Shown: positions 37,890 to 47,900, numbered from the stretch's first letter. The stretch: 64,000 nt of DNA from Gordonia amarae NBRC 15530 (GCF_000241345.1 NZ_BAED01000045.1:31805-95804); one strand, 5' to 3'. The notes: generated by a model not told the origin, from the sequence alone. Program-made: numbers and translations.

Positions 37890-39403
37890 GTCTCTGGCAG
37901 GGGGTCCGGGGCGAGGAACGGCTCGATGAGCGTGGGGGAGATCGCCGCGGCGAGCCTGCTCGCGTCGGTGCCGTCGATGTCGACGACACCGTAGGCCTCC
38001 AGGCCCGCAGCGCTGGCCGCCACCAGGGTGACCAGGCCCTGCCGACGCTGGAACCAGGTGGACCGCACCGACCAGCCGATGATGCCGTCGCGGTGCAGCA
38101 GGTTGCGGTGACGGGCCGTCGTCGGCGCCCCGATCACCAGACTGCGGCCGGTGAGCCGGTGCCCCAGGTTCCGATAGCGCAGCTCGGCGAGCGCCGCGCC
38201 GCCGGCCACCAGCACCAGGACGCAGCTCAGGGCCGCCGCGAGCGACGGCCACCCCAGCGCCCACCCGGCGATCGGCACCACCGACAGGATCAGCGCACCC
38301 GGGACGGCGCGGGTGAACCGGCGGCGCCGGGCCGCGGCCGGGTGCGCGGTGACCGGACCGCGCAGGTCGGCGCCCTCGCCGGATACGGCGACGCTGACGT
38401 GGTCGACCACCTCGAGCGGGGCCGGCGGCAGCAGCAGCGGGTGTTTCTGCGCACCGGTGGCCACCGCGTGCAGCCGCGCCCCGTGCAGCGGCCGCATCAG
38501 CAGCGGTTCGTGCAGGTGCACGCCGCGGATCCGGTTCTCATCGAGCGTCGTCGACGTGGTGGTGACCAGACCGCGGCGCATCCGCAGCGTGCCGTCGTCG
38601 TGGCGCGACAGCGTGAAGCCCCAGTAGCTGAGCACGTAGGCGAGAACCGACAGGACACCGCCCGCGGCGACAATCCCGACCACACCCACGACCACGATGA
38701 CCGCGACGGGAACGTCGCCTGCCCGGTCCCACAGGCCGACACCCGCATCGGCGACCACTGAGTAGAGGTCGAACTCGTCGGCGAACTGCGCGCCGAAACC
38801 GAAGACCGCCGCGGCCGCGGCCATCCCGAGGATCGAGAAGGGCGAGTACCGCAACCATCGCGGCTCGAAACGGGCGAGGACCTCGGTGACGTGTGCGGGT
38901 TCGGCGACGTCGGGGCCGTCGGCCGGTGCCGCGGTGGCGGTTCCGGTGGGCATCAGGTAGTCGCGCAGGCTGGTGGCGTACTGCTTGCCGACGGCGGTCA
39001 GCACCACGTTCGACGATTCCTTGTCACTGCCGGTGCCGATGGTCACCTTCTCCAGCCCGAGCACCCGGTGCACGAGCGAGGCGGTGGTCTCCACGCTGCG
39101 GATGCGGTCGCGTCGCGCGGTGGCCACCTTGCGGTTGAGCACGCCGCTGCGCACCCGCACATGCTGATCGGTGACCTGATAGGTGGTGGCCAGCCACGGC
39201 ACCACCGTGACCAGCGGGGCGAGGACGATGCCGATACCGAGCGCGATGAGCGGTGCGGCCTGCGCGGCGAAAAAGATGCCGACGAGGGTGGGCAGGATCT
39301 GCGGTGCCAGCTCAACGGGCCGCACCGCCATCATCCCGGGCGAGAGGCGATGCCACTGGCCGGGTTCGTCCTCGCGGGGGGTTGCAGTGTCAGGTCGCGT
39401 CAC
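37853..39403 (-). CDS. PH-domain (bPH2/DUF304) membrane protein, YdbT-like
   Basis: The 516-residue protein carries several pairs of transmembrane helices, each followed by a bacterial PH-like domain. Signatures are YQVTDQHVRVRSGVLNRKVATARRDRIRSVE, seen as YQVTDQHVRVRSG and RRDRIRSVET, and later GLVTTTSTTLDENRIRGVHL. In Bacillus, YdbS and YdbT belong to this family and affect antibiotic tolerance; function is otherwise unclear. The GTG start overlaps the end of the smaller PH protein by 14 bp, so they form a pair. Confidence 0.85.
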   Translation of the reverse strand: MTRPDTATPREDEPGQWHRLSPGMMAVRPVELAPQILPTLVGIFFAAQAAPLIALGIGIVLAPLVTVVPWLATTYQVTDQHVRVRSGVLNRKVATARRDRIRSVETTASLVHRVLGLEKVTIGTGSDKESSNVVLTAVGKQYATSLRDYLMPTGTATAAPADGPDVAEPAHVTEVLARFEPRWLRYSPFSILGMAAAAAVFGFGAQFADEFDLYSVVADAGVGLWDRAGDVPVAVIVVVGVVGIVAAGGVLSVLAYVLSYWGFTLSRHDDGTLRMRRGLVTTTSTTLDENRIRGVHLHEPLLMRPLHGARLHAVATGAQKHPLLLPPAPLEVVDHVSVAVSGEGADLRGPVTAHPAAARRRRFTRAVPGALILSVVPIAGWALGWPSLAAALSCVLVLVAGGAALAELRYRNLGHRLTGRSLVIGAPTTARHRNLLHRDGIIGWSVRSTWFQRRQGLVTLVAASAAGLEAYGVVDIDGTDASRLAAAISPTLIEPFLAPDPLPETQNSAVARYSRR

Positions 39404-39908
39404 CGGTGTGCCCTCCGGTGGCGATGGTGAGGTCGGCGGCGGTCTGTTTGGCGACGGCCGCGTCGAGTCCGACGATTCTGACGGTGCCGGCCGACGATGC
39501 GGTGGTCACGGTGAGCGTCGCGAGCTTGAGCAATTGCTCCAGCGGTCCGGCCTCGGTGTCGACCACCTGGATGCGGGCGATCGGGATGATCACGGCATGT
39601 CGGGAGAACCAGCCGGACTGGGTGTACACCGCGTCGTCGGACACCTCCCAGCGGTGGAAGCGATACCGCCACGCGGGTACCACCGCGACGTAGAACACGA
39701 GCGCGAGCAGCGCCGCGACAACGATGAGCAGCGGTATCCACCAATAGTTTTCGGCGAACGGCAGGGCGATCAGCGCACCGATCACCACGGGAACCCCGCA
39801 CGCCAGCGGAACGATCCGCCACAGCTTCTTGGCGCGCGGATCTACCCGGTTGACCGGTTCACGCAGACTCGGGTGGGCGGACGCCGACGAGTTCGGTCCG
39901 ATTTCCAT
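39390..39908 (-). CDS. PH-domain (DUF304) membrane protein, YdbS-like
   Basis: The 172-residue protein has two transmembrane helices (about 30-75) and one PH-like domain with WRYRFHRWEVSDDAVYTQSG and IPIARIQVVDTEAGPLEQLL. It is the small partner of the larger PH protein that overlaps its end. An ATG at 39908 and a GTG at 39911 are both possible starts. It is divergent from the beta-propeller genes, with about 134 bp between. Confidence 0.85.
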   Translation of the reverse strand: MEIGPNSSASAHPSLREPVNRVDPRAKKLWRIVPLACGVPVVIGALIALPFAENYWWIPLLIVVAALLALVFYVAVVPAWRYRFHRWEVSDDAVYTQSGWFSRHAVIIPIARIQVVDTEAGPLEQLLKLATLTVTTASSAGTVRIVGLDAAVAKQTAADLTIATGGHTGDAT

Positions 39909-40042
39909 CACACCCCATTATGCCGACCGAACGGTCGAACCTTTGTCGCCCGTAAAGACGATCCCCCCACGCTGCGGCAGGTGAGATACCGGCATGTCGG
40001 GTATTTCTGGCACCTGCAGAGCGTGACGAATCGGCCGGCGGG

Positions 40043-42454
40043 ATGGTGGACATGGCGTCTTCGACAGGGGACAGCGACGCGGTGCCGGGGCAGTGGCAAC
40101 CGGCCGCACCGGGCAACTACCCCTATCCGGGCCCGCAGCAGGCGTATGCGCCGTATCCGGCTCACGGGGGTCCGCCCGGGTACCGCCCGCCACCACCGCG
40201 GTCCCGCGCCCCGATGTTCGCGGCGATCGCCGTGGCTTGCGTGGCCGCACTCGCGGTCGTCGGAGGGGTGATGTGGTGGACCACCAGATCCGACGACGCT
40301 CCACCGCTCGCCGGACAACTCACCCGTGAATATCCGACGGTGCCGAAAGCGGCGTGGACTCTCACCCCTGCTCAGCTGGGCGGGGTGGCGTTCGCATCTC
40401 CCAATCCGCTTGCCGCGATCTATGCGACTCCCGGTCCCGTGCATGATGGCCGGACGATCCTGACGCTGGTCATCAATCAGCGGTCTGGCGGGGAACGCCG
40501 TATCGCCGGAGTCGACTCCGTCACCGGATCGCATTGGGTGAACGACGATCCCGTCGATGCCTGCTCCGACGAGGTCGTCGGTGCGCGGATCGTGTGCATC
40601 AGTGGTTCCCAGGTGCACTTCATCGACACCCGGACCGGCCGGACCGTCGCGTCACACACGCTGCCGGGCAAAGGTTTCACCGTCGCCTACGACGGAAAAG
40701 CCGCCTACGTGCGGGGGTTCAATCAGACCGAGGCCCGTTCGGAGTCGCTCACCAAGGTCACCGCCGAGCGCATCGAATGGCATCGCCAATACCGGCTGCC
40801 TGAGAGGCAGAGCTTCGGTTCGGGTGACGCGACGCGGGTCATCGCCACCGGAAAGCTGTTCGGCACGGCCGGTGGACGTGTCATGGTCTACTCAGCCGAC
40901 AATGGGCGACTGCTCCTCGACCGGCCGGGCAGCTACCAGATGAGTGCGCTGCCGGACGGCTCCCTGGCGGTGAATGTCGCTGACCCACAGGCGTTCACCA
41001 TGCCGCTCGGGGGGCTGGGGCCGGTAGCGGTGGTGCGGCCGGACGGCACGGTCACCGATATTCCCGGATTGAGTATCACGGCACCGGCCGTGCGCTCCGG
41101 CAGGTTCGGTGACGCGGTATTCGTCGGCGGGAGACCTATGACGGTCGACGGTACGGACCTGGGCTGGCAGGTCACCGCCGCGCCCGGCGCGGTCGAGGTT
41201 CCGCTGGCCGCCGGTCCGTACGTGGCCCTCGTATCCGGCGGCACCACGCTCACCGTTGCCGACGCTTCGACCGGTGCGCCGAAATGGTCCCGGAAGATGA
41301 TGTGGGTGATGACGGCGCCGTCGGTGGTGACCGACGGCCGCCTCCTGCTCTTCCCCGCGGAGAACGGTGCGCTGACAGCAGTGGACCTGGAAACCGGTGC
41401 CGACGTGTGGTCGCTGCCCGCCTCGGCCCTCGGTGGACCGGGTTCTTCCGGTCAGGATTCACTGGCTCCGACGGTGAGTGCGCTCGGTGAGGTGCTCGTG
41501 GCCGGTACCCGCGAGCACATCACGGGATTCGCGCCCACCGGTGGCCGGGCATCTGCGCCCGGATCGGGCCGTGGCACAACGAAACCCAAATCCGGGGGGT
41601 CGGGTGGAAAATACGTGACGCGGTGCGGCAGCGCTCCGAAGTTCACCCCCGAGAAGTTCACGACCTCCTCCGGTGGTCTCGGCGTGCGGATGAAGGTCAC
41701 CGCGACCTGCCCGAAGGGGGATCTGTTGTCGGGCAGGCAGACCCGGGTCTCGTTGTCGGACGGGAACGGAGCGATCGCGTCGGGCACGTTCGATTTCAGC
41801 ACCGATCCGCTGGTGCTGTCCTCGGACCGGGGTGATGACTCCGTCACCGTCGACCTGACGTTCCCTTCCGGGTCGTTTCAGCGGCTGCCGGACACCCTGG
41901 CGCAGGGCGGTATAGCCGTCACCGAATCCGGTCAGGCCGGATCGGGAGGAAACATCATGGTCGACTGCGATCCCGGTCAGCAGACTGTGGAGTCGTTGCC
42001 GCGCAACCATGTTCAGAGTTCGCAACCGCATGTGGCGACTCCCGTGCCGATGTCGTCGGCGACCGGTGGCCGGGGTTGCTCGGCCGCATTGCGCATGCAG
42101 TCGGACTCCGATCGCGCGTTCATCTCCCGCGTTCTCAACAACAAGTGGGTCGCCCAGCTCAGCTCGAAACGGCCCGGGCTCGTCGCCGACGGCAAGACCT
42201 GGGACGATTGCGCGATCCTCGATGAGTTCCTGGCGTTGCGGCTGAGATTCGATGACGCCCGGCTCCTCGACAGCGGTCAGTGGCCGGTGTTCAGCTACAC
42301 GGCGTGGTGGGTCACCGTGGCCACGGTGACGTTCCGAGGTCCAGCTGCGGCCAACTCATGGTGCCGTACAAATGGTTTCGACCCCGAGCATTGTTTCGCC
42401 AAACTGGTCAGCACCACGGCCGGACCGGACAACAGTACCCGGTACTGGAGGTGA
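40043..42454 (+). CDS. Membrane-anchored beta-propeller protein 1 (PQQ/WD-like), 803 residues
   Basis: A cytosolic Pro/Tyr/Gly-rich segment (about 15-55) is followed by one transmembrane helix (about 58-80) and a large extracytoplasmic part. This contains PQQ-like propeller repeats (IDTRTGRTVASHTL, YSADNGRLLLDRPG, VDLETGADVWSLP) up to about residue 510. A second region follows with several Cys in an Ig-like or lipid-binding-like pattern. No lipobox is present. The N-terminal Pro/Tyr-rich tail resembles those of actinobacterial secretion and divisome proteins. It is the first of three paralogous genes, coupled by short gaps. Function unknown. Confidence 0.8.
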   Translation: MVDMASSTGDSDAVPGQWQPAAPGNYPYPGPQQAYAPYPAHGGPPGYRPPPPRSRAPMFAAIAVACVAALAVVGGVMWWTTRSDDAPPLAGQLTREYPTVPKAAWTLTPAQLGGVAFASPNPLAAIYATPGPVHDGRTILTLVINQRSGGERRIAGVDSVTGSHWVNDDPVDACSDEVVGARIVCISGSQVHFIDTRTGRTVASHTLPGKGFTVAYDGKAAYVRGFNQTEARSESLTKVTAERIEWHRQYRLPERQSFGSGDATRVIATGKLFGTAGGRVMVYSADNGRLLLDRPGSYQMSALPDGSLAVNVADPQAFTMPLGGLGPVAVVRPDGTVTDIPGLSITAPAVRSGRFGDAVFVGGRPMTVDGTDLGWQVTAAPGAVEVPLAAGPYVALVSGGTTLTVADASTGAPKWSRKMMWVMTAPSVVTDGRLLLFPAENGALTAVDLETGADVWSLPASALGGPGSSGQDSLAPTVSALGEVLVAGTREHITGFAPTGGRASAPGSGRGTTKPKSGGSGGKYVTRCGSAPKFTPEKFTTSSGGLGVRMKVTATCPKGDLLSGRQTRVSLSDGNGAIASGTFDFSTDPLVLSSDRGDDSVTVDLTFPSGSFQRLPDTLAQGGIAVTESGQAGSGGNIMVDCDPGQQTVESLPRNHVQSSQPHVATPVPMSSATGGRGCSAALRMQSDSDRAFISRVLNNKWVAQLSSKRPGLVADGKTWDDCAILDEFLALRLRFDDARLLDSGQWPVFSYTAWWVTVATVTFRGPAAANSWCRTNGFDPEHCFAKLVSTTAGPDNSTRYWR

Positions 42455-42461
42455 GTGACCG

Positions 42462-43787
42462 GTGAAAATGTCACGAACGTTGTTGTGGGCTCTGCTTTCC
42501 GGGGTGGCACTGCTCGTCGTCGCGGTGGTGGTTGTCGTGACCACGGTTGTCGATAAGGATGACCAATCTGGTAATACGTGGCTTAGCGGCGACGGGGACT
42601 CCGACTACCGCGGCTACGACCTGTCGGAACCGCCGCAACAGGTGTGGCGCGTGAGCGCGGCAGAGGCGCACGTAGGTATGTGGCTCGACCCGAAAACGAA
42701 ATGGGGCGCTCAAGAACCCACGGGATACATCGAGGACGGCGGAATCGTGATCGCCGCCGGGGCTGCCACCGTCGGTGACGACGGAAGGAAGACGGTCGGG
42801 ATCAATGCCCGCGACGGTGCCATCAGATGGCAGGCGGACACTCAGGGCCACGGCTGTAGTCCGCTACTGACGAACCATCGCATCGCGTGCGCCCACATCG
42901 GTGACGTCGACGTCCTCGACACGAGGACCGGGAAGAAGAACGCGTCCTTCGCCCAGCCCGACGACGGTTACGACTCGACGGTATCTCTGGGATCGACACT
43001 GGTTTCGGTCAGCAGGCCCGACGCTGTGATGGCCGTGCATCTCGGCGACGAACCAGGACCCGGTAGTCGGCGGATCGTCGGCCCGATCATCGATGGGAAC
43101 ACCGGTTGGACGTCCAACGGGACGGTGGGCACCTACTGCTCGAGTTCGGTCCGGGCCACCTCGAGCATCGTGTTCGATTCGAAAGGCGGGCAACCGCGGC
43201 CGGCATCGTCGACCGGATGCTTTTCGGCTCTGCCGGGTGGCGGATTCGTGGAATCGAATGCGATCGAAGCTGTGGTGTACACCGATTCCGGCGAGATGCG
43301 GTTCGCGAGCCCGCACCCGATGACGTTTCCCCGGACATTCGGGACGTCGGCGGAACGGCAGATCGCGATCATTCCCACCACCGGCGGCGTCGTCGATCTG
43401 GCGGCACGCAAGGAGATCTGGTTCTCGCCGGTCCTGCTGACCGACCCGCTGACCACGCAGCAGGTGGTCGGGATCGTCGGCGATGTGGTGGTGGTCCTCA
43501 CCGACGACGGGGCATCGCTGGTGGGATTGTCGTTGCATGACGGCAAGCAGTTGTGGCACATCGGTGGCCTGAGGTCGTACGGCTCCTTCTCCTCACCGAT
43601 GTCCGACGGCCGGCGCCTCGTGTTCCGGCACAGCAAAGAAGGCCTGGTGTGCGTCGATACGAGCACCGGCACCCGACTCTGGACGCTCCCGGATGCGGAG
43701 CAGGACACCTCCAGCAAGTCGTTCTTGTCCGGTGGGCGGATGGTGACCGTCAACGGTGCCGCGATCGCCGGATACGGATGGAGGTGA
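42462..43787 (+). CDS. Membrane-anchored beta-propeller protein 2
   Basis: The 441-residue protein has a short basic start, one transmembrane helix (about 7-30) and an extracytoplasmic PQQ-like propeller. Repeats include INARDGAIRWQADT, LDTRTGKKNASFA and VDTSTGTRLWTLPD. The ribosome binding site GGAGGTGA overlaps the stop codon of gene 1, and GTG 42462 follows after 7 nt, so translation is coupled. It lacks the extra N- and C-terminal regions of gene 1. Conserved Cys pairs suggest disulphides outside the membrane. Ligand and partners are unknown. Confidence 0.8.
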   Translation: MKMSRTLLWALLSGVALLVVAVVVVVTTVVDKDDQSGNTWLSGDGDSDYRGYDLSEPPQQVWRVSAAEAHVGMWLDPKTKWGAQEPTGYIEDGGIVIAAGAATVGDDGRKTVGINARDGAIRWQADTQGHGCSPLLTNHRIACAHIGDVDVLDTRTGKKNASFAQPDDGYDSTVSLGSTLVSVSRPDAVMAVHLGDEPGPGSRRIVGPIIDGNTGWTSNGTVGTYCSSSVRATSSIVFDSKGGQPRPASSTGCFSALPGGGFVESNAIEAVVYTDSGEMRFASPHPMTFPRTFGTSAERQIAIIPTTGGVVDLAARKEIWFSPVLLTDPLTTQQVVGIVGDVVVVLTDDGASLVGLSLHDGKQLWHIGGLRSYGSFSSPMSDGRRLVFRHSKEGLVCVDTSTGTRLWTLPDAEQDTSSKSFLSGGRMVTVNGAAIAGYGWR

Positions 43788-43791
43788 GTCC

Positions 43792-45225
43792 GTGCCGAAA
43801 CTCATGAAAGCGCTTCTCGCGACGCTCGTCGTGGTTCTGTTCGCCGTTGTGGCAATGATTGTCTGGCGGTCCACATCCGATTCGGCCGACAGCCGTCCGA
43901 CCGTCCTGGCGCAGAAGCAGGTCCGGTCGCTGTTCGCGCACCAGCCGACGATCGACTGGCGTGTACCCGTGAAGGACGCCGCACCAGAGGGCCTGGCCGC
44001 ACCCGAGTTCGGCAACGGGTTCAGCTACGACCGCAGTGGCCCTCAGGTCATCGACCTGATCGACACCGTCATCGTCGGGGTGGTCGACAGCGAATCGGCC
44101 GGAGAACTGCCTTCGATGGTGGCGATCGACGTCGCGACCGGTGAGATCCGCTGGCGCGCAAAGGGTGACCCGCGAACGTGTGCGTCAGCGACGATCGACG
44201 GGTTGCTGCCCTGCGTGATCGGTACACCGTCCGGGGGCGCCGGCGACGAGGTAGCGATGATCCGGGTGGCTGACGGGACCATCGAACGGACACTGCCACG
44301 TCCGTCGTCGATCGTGGTGGGCAGTATCCGGGGAGTCCGGGTTCTGGGTGACCGGGTGATCGTCGCCGGATACGGCGCGGGAGAGACCGGCAATCCGGCC
44401 ACGATAATCGTGGCCGGAACGGTCACTGACCTGTCGGCGCATTGGACGGTCTCCCACTCGGCGCGATCGCGGTGTTTCGGCACCGGCGACTCCCTGTACT
44501 TCGAGGCCGGAACTGACTTCATCAGCGTCGGTAACGACGCCGGCCAGACGGTGGTGCGCAGTTCCGACGGAAGCCTCATCACCGACGAACGACTGGCGAA
44601 CGTACAGCACCGGCCGGGCCAGGGGCTGATCGCGACCAGTTGCCGTGGCAGCGAACCGCGTTCGCCCCGAGAACTGCTCATCTACGACACCTCGGGAAAG
44701 CTTATCCGAAAACATGATTCGGTGACTTCGGGCTTCGCTGGGGTCGGGGTCGCCGGGACTGCCGGCGGCGATGCACCGTATCGCGTCGGCACCGTGGTGA
44801 CCGCCTTCGATTCCGGGCAACCCGCCTGGCCGTCGGCCGGCACGGTTCCCGACGAACTGGCGTACGGCCTCACAATCGAGGCGATCGGAGACAAGGCGCT
44901 CGTCTCGTATCCGTCCTGCGCGCAATGCGTCGACGCGACGAGCAACGTGATGACCGGGTACACGTTGGACGGTGGACACAACCTGTGGCCGCAGATCCAC
45001 GAGACGTTGTCCTCTCGTGAATGGGTCACCGACGGTGAACGGATCATCTGGCTGGATGAGAACAAGGTGGCTGCGCTCGATGTGGCCACGGGCAGGCAGG
45101 CATGGGCCGTGCCCGCGGGTACCGGCGACCCGGACTACTCGGGTCCGGGCTCGCTGTACCGGGCCGGTGCGGGTTTTGTGCTGCGGACCAAGCACTACCT
45201 CACCTACTTCCGTCCCGACGCCTGA
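43792..45225 (+). CDS. Membrane-anchored beta-propeller protein 3
   Basis: The product has 477 residues from GTG 43792. One transmembrane helix (about 6-28) precedes a propeller with IDVATGEIRWRAKGD, IRVADGTIERTLP, GYTLDGGHNLWPQI and LDVATGRQAWAVP. As for gene 2, GGAGGTGA overlaps the preceding stop and sits 5 nt before the GTG, which decides the start. The three genes thus form one coupled unit, ended by a 17-bp hairpin. A complex of three different propellers on the outer membrane face is inferred. Confidence 0.8.
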   Translation: MPKLMKALLATLVVVLFAVVAMIVWRSTSDSADSRPTVLAQKQVRSLFAHQPTIDWRVPVKDAAPEGLAAPEFGNGFSYDRSGPQVIDLIDTVIVGVVDSESAGELPSMVAIDVATGEIRWRAKGDPRTCASATIDGLLPCVIGTPSGGAGDEVAMIRVADGTIERTLPRPSSIVVGSIRGVRVLGDRVIVAGYGAGETGNPATIIVAGTVTDLSAHWTVSHSARSRCFGTGDSLYFEAGTDFISVGNDAGQTVVRSSDGSLITDERLANVQHRPGQGLIATSCRGSEPRSPRELLIYDTSGKLIRKHDSVTSGFAGVGVAGTAGGDAPYRVGTVVTAFDSGQPAWPSAGTVPDELAYGLTIEAIGDKALVSYPSCAQCVDATSNVMTGYTLDGGHNLWPQIHETLSSREWVTDGERIIWLDENKVAALDVATGRQAWAVPAGTGDPDYSGPGSLYRAGAGFVLRTKHYLTYFRPDA

Positions 45226-45253
45226 CGGCCTGCCCGCGACTTTCCGGGAAAAC

Positions 45254-45290
45254 AGCGTTCCGCGAGGGCACTATGCCCTCGCGGAACGCT
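45254..45290. terminator. 17-bp perfect hairpin between convergent operons
   Basis: AGCGTTCCGCGAGGGCA at 45254-45270 pairs exactly with 45274-45290 around a CTA loop. It lies between propeller gene 3 and the SDR gene and should work in both directions. Confidence 0.9.
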
Positions 45291-45311
45291 ATATCGCCAG
45301 GATTCTCCGGA

Positions 45312-46073
45312 TCAGTTGATGGTGATACCGCCGTCGACCGGGATGGTCTGGCCGACGACGTAGCCGGCGGCGTCCGAGGCCAGCCACACCGCGGTGGCGG
45401 CGAGCTCCTCGGGATCTCCGATGCGGTGCAACACGATCCGGTCGTTCTGCTCCTGGAGATAGGTCGGCGGGTAGTTGTCGGTCATCTCGCTCTTGAAGAA
45501 GCCGGGCGCGATCGAGTTGACGCGGATACCCTTCCGAGCTCCCCACTGCTGGGCCAGGTCGCGGGTCAGGCCGATCACGCCCGCCTTGCTGGCGGCGTAC
45601 GCGGCCTGCGGCAGACCGGCGGTGGTGATGCCCAGGACGCTGGAGATGTTGACGATGGCGCTGCCCGGCTGCATCACCTTGCCGCACGCCTGCGCCATCC
45701 AGTAGCTGCCGTTCAGATTCAGGTCGACGACCTGACGGAACTGCTCGGGGGTTTCGCGGGTGGCCGGCACCGCGGTGCCCACACCGGCGTTGTTGACCAG
45801 CACGTCGACCTTGCCGAACTCGGCCATCGCGGCGTCGACGGCGGCCTGGCACTGTGCGGGATCGGACACGTCGGTCTGCACACACAGCGCCTTGCGGCCG
45901 GCGGCCTCGACGAGCTTGGCGGTGTCGGTGAGTTTCTCCAGGCGCCGGGCGGCCAGCACCACGTCGGCGCCCGCCTCGGCGAAGCCCTTCGCGAACGCGA
46001 CGCCGAGACCCGACGACGCGCCGGTCACGATCACGACCTTGTCGGTGAGCGAGAACCTGTCCATGATTGACAT
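45312..46073 (-). CDS. Short-chain dehydrogenase/reductase
   Basis: The 253-residue Rossmann enzyme shows TGASSGLG (cofactor loop), NNAG, catalytic Ser in ISSVLG, Y-A-A-S-K (Tyr and Lys) and a C-terminal VVGQTIPVDGG. These are hallmarks of FabG-like classical SDRs using NAD(P)H to interconvert alcohols and ketones. It lies 45 bp downstream of the acyl-CoA dehydrogenase gene on the same strand, which suggests a beta-oxidation-like pathway, for example as a 3-hydroxyacyl dehydrogenase. Substrate is inference. Confidence 0.9.
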   Translation of the reverse strand: MSIMDRFSLTDKVVIVTGASSGLGVAFAKGFAEAGADVVLAARRLEKLTDTAKLVEAAGRKALCVQTDVSDPAQCQAAVDAAMAEFGKVDVLVNNAGVGTAVPATRETPEQFRQVVDLNLNGSYWMAQACGKVMQPGSAIVNISSVLGITTAGLPQAAYAASKAGVIGLTRDLAQQWGARKGIRVNSIAPGFFKSEMTDNYPPTYLQEQNDRIVLHRIGDPEELAATAVWLASDAAGYVVGQTIPVDGGITIN

Positions 46074-46118
46074 TGTGTCGGTTGACCTTTCGTGGTTAAG
46101 CGGGCGTATCCGGGGTTA

Positions 46119-47900
46119 TCAGAACCAGTCGGACGGGGTGTCGATGGTGGTGCGGTCCTTGGCGGCGACGAGATCGAACATCGGGCCGGTCTTGGGCAGC
46201 TCGTACGTGAAGAAGTATTGCGTCGCGGCCCGCTTGCCGTCGTAGAAATCGCCGTCTTTGCCCGCCGCGGCGAGGAACTGCTCCAGCCACAGCCAGGCCA
46301 GGACGGTGTGGCCGGCGGCCTCCAGGAACGCGGTGGCGTTGGCCAGGGCGACGGCCGGGTCGCCGTCGGCCCACACGGTCATGACGGTGGCGGGGATGCG
46401 CTCGACGTACGGGCGCAGCGTGGCGGCGTACTCGGCGGCGGTGCCGCCGGCGGCGGTGGCGCGGTCGATGGTCTCGGTGAGGGTCTCGATCAGCACCTGC
46501 AGACCGGCGCCGCCCTTCATGACGAATTTGCGGCCCAGCAGGTCGATGGCCTGCACGCCGTGCGTGCCCTCATGGATCGGGTTGAGCCGGTTGTCGCGGT
46601 AGCACTGCTCGACGTCGAATTCCTTGGTGTACCCGTAGCCGCCGTGCACCTGGATCGCCAGATCGTTGGCGGTCAGGCACCACTGCGACGGCCAGCTCTT
46701 GCTGATCGGGGTGATGACGTCGAGGAGCAGTGCGGCGCGGGCACGTTCGTCTTCGTCGGTCGCGGTGGCGGCACGGTCGACCAGGGTCGACGACCACAGG
46801 CCCAGCGCGAGACCACCTTCCACGTACGACTTCTGCGCCAGCAGCATCCGCTTGACGTCGGGATGGTCGATGATCGCGACCGGCTTGGACGCGGGATCCT
46901 TGGCATCGACGGGGCGGCCCTGCAGACGGGTCTTGGCGTACTCCACCGACTGCAGGTAGCCGGCGTAACCGATTGCGGTGGCGAGGAATCCGACACCGAT
47001 CCGAGCCTCGTTCATCATGTGGAACATGTAGAACAGGCCCTTGTGCTCCTCGCCCACGAGGTAGCCGACGGCGCCCTGATCGTCGCCGACAGGGAAGGTG
47101 CCGTCACCGAAGTTGAGCAGGGTGTTGGTGGTGCCGCGCTGACCCATCTTGTGGTTCAGGCCCACCAGTGCGACGTCGTTGCGGGTGCCGTCCTCCAGGA
47201 ATTTGGGCACGATGAACAGTGAGATGCCCTTGACGCCGGGACCGCCGCCCGGGGCCTTGGCGAGCACCAGGTGCACGATGTTCTCGCCGAGTTCGTGGTC
47301 GCCGGCCGAGATCCACATCTTGGTGCCGGTGACCCGGTAGGTGCCGTCACCGACGGGGGTGGCCTTGGTGGTGATGTCCGACAGCGACGATCCGGCGCCC
47401 GGTTCGGACAGGCACATGGTGCCGAAGTACCGGCCCTCCAGCATCGGCTTGACCCAGGTGTCGATCTGGTCGGGGGTGCCGTAGGTGGCCAGCAGGTTGG
47501 CGTTGCCGACGGTCAGGAAGGTGTACGACGACATCGCGGGATTGGCGGCCTGGAACCAGGTCATCGCCGCCTGGTGGACGGTGGCGGGCAGGCTGCCGCC
47601 GTCGAGCTCCTCACCGAACGGGCCGGCGATCAGCCCGGCCGCGAGGAATTCGCGCACGCCTTCGGCGGTGACGTCGGGAAGCACGACTTTGCCGTCCTCA
47701 CCCACGTACGGCTCGTTCTGGTCGAGGAGCTTGTTGAACGGCGCGTACTTCTTGATCGCGATGTCCTGGGCCAGGTCGAGGACGGCGTCGAAGGTGTCCT
47801 TCGAGTGATCGGCGTAGCGCTCGAACTTGGTGAGCTGCTCGACGTCGAGCCATTCGTAGAGCTGGAAGTCGAGGTCGCGGCGGGAGATGGGGTCGGCCAT
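46119..47900 (-). CDS. Acyl-CoA dehydrogenase (long FadE5-like type)
   Basis: The 593-residue flavoenzyme oxidises acyl-CoA to enoyl-CoA. Blocks visible are CLSEPGAGSSLSDITT and KMWISAGDHELGENIVHL in the FAD-binding beta domain, GGYGYTKEFDVEQCYRDNR in the C-terminal helical domain, and NPIHEGTHGVQAIDLLGRK with the catalytic Glu candidate in H-E-G-T. The extra N- and C-terminal parts fit the long FadE5 subtype. ATG 47900 follows GGAGACC. It is divergent from a TetR gene, with a double palindrome between, and co-directional with the SDR. Confidence 0.92.
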   Translation of the reverse strand: MADPISRRDLDFQLYEWLDVEQLTKFERYADHSKDTFDAVLDLAQDIAIKKYAPFNKLLDQNEPYVGEDGKVVLPDVTAEGVREFLAAGLIAGPFGEELDGGSLPATVHQAAMTWFQAANPAMSSYTFLTVGNANLLATYGTPDQIDTWVKPMLEGRYFGTMCLSEPGAGSSLSDITTKATPVGDGTYRVTGTKMWISAGDHELGENIVHLVLAKAPGGGPGVKGISLFIVPKFLEDGTRNDVALVGLNHKMGQRGTTNTLLNFGDGTFPVGDDQGAVGYLVGEEHKGLFYMFHMMNEARIGVGFLATAIGYAGYLQSVEYAKTRLQGRPVDAKDPASKPVAIIDHPDVKRMLLAQKSYVEGGLALGLWSSTLVDRAATATDEDERARAALLLDVITPISKSWPSQWCLTANDLAIQVHGGYGYTKEFDVEQCYRDNRLNPIHEGTHGVQAIDLLGRKFVMKGGAGLQVLIETLTETIDRATAAGGTAAEYAATLRPYVERIPATVMTVWADGDPAVALANATAFLEAAGHTVLAWLWLEQFLAAAGKDGDFYDGKRAATQYFFTYELPKTGPMFDLVAAKDRTTIDTPSDWF

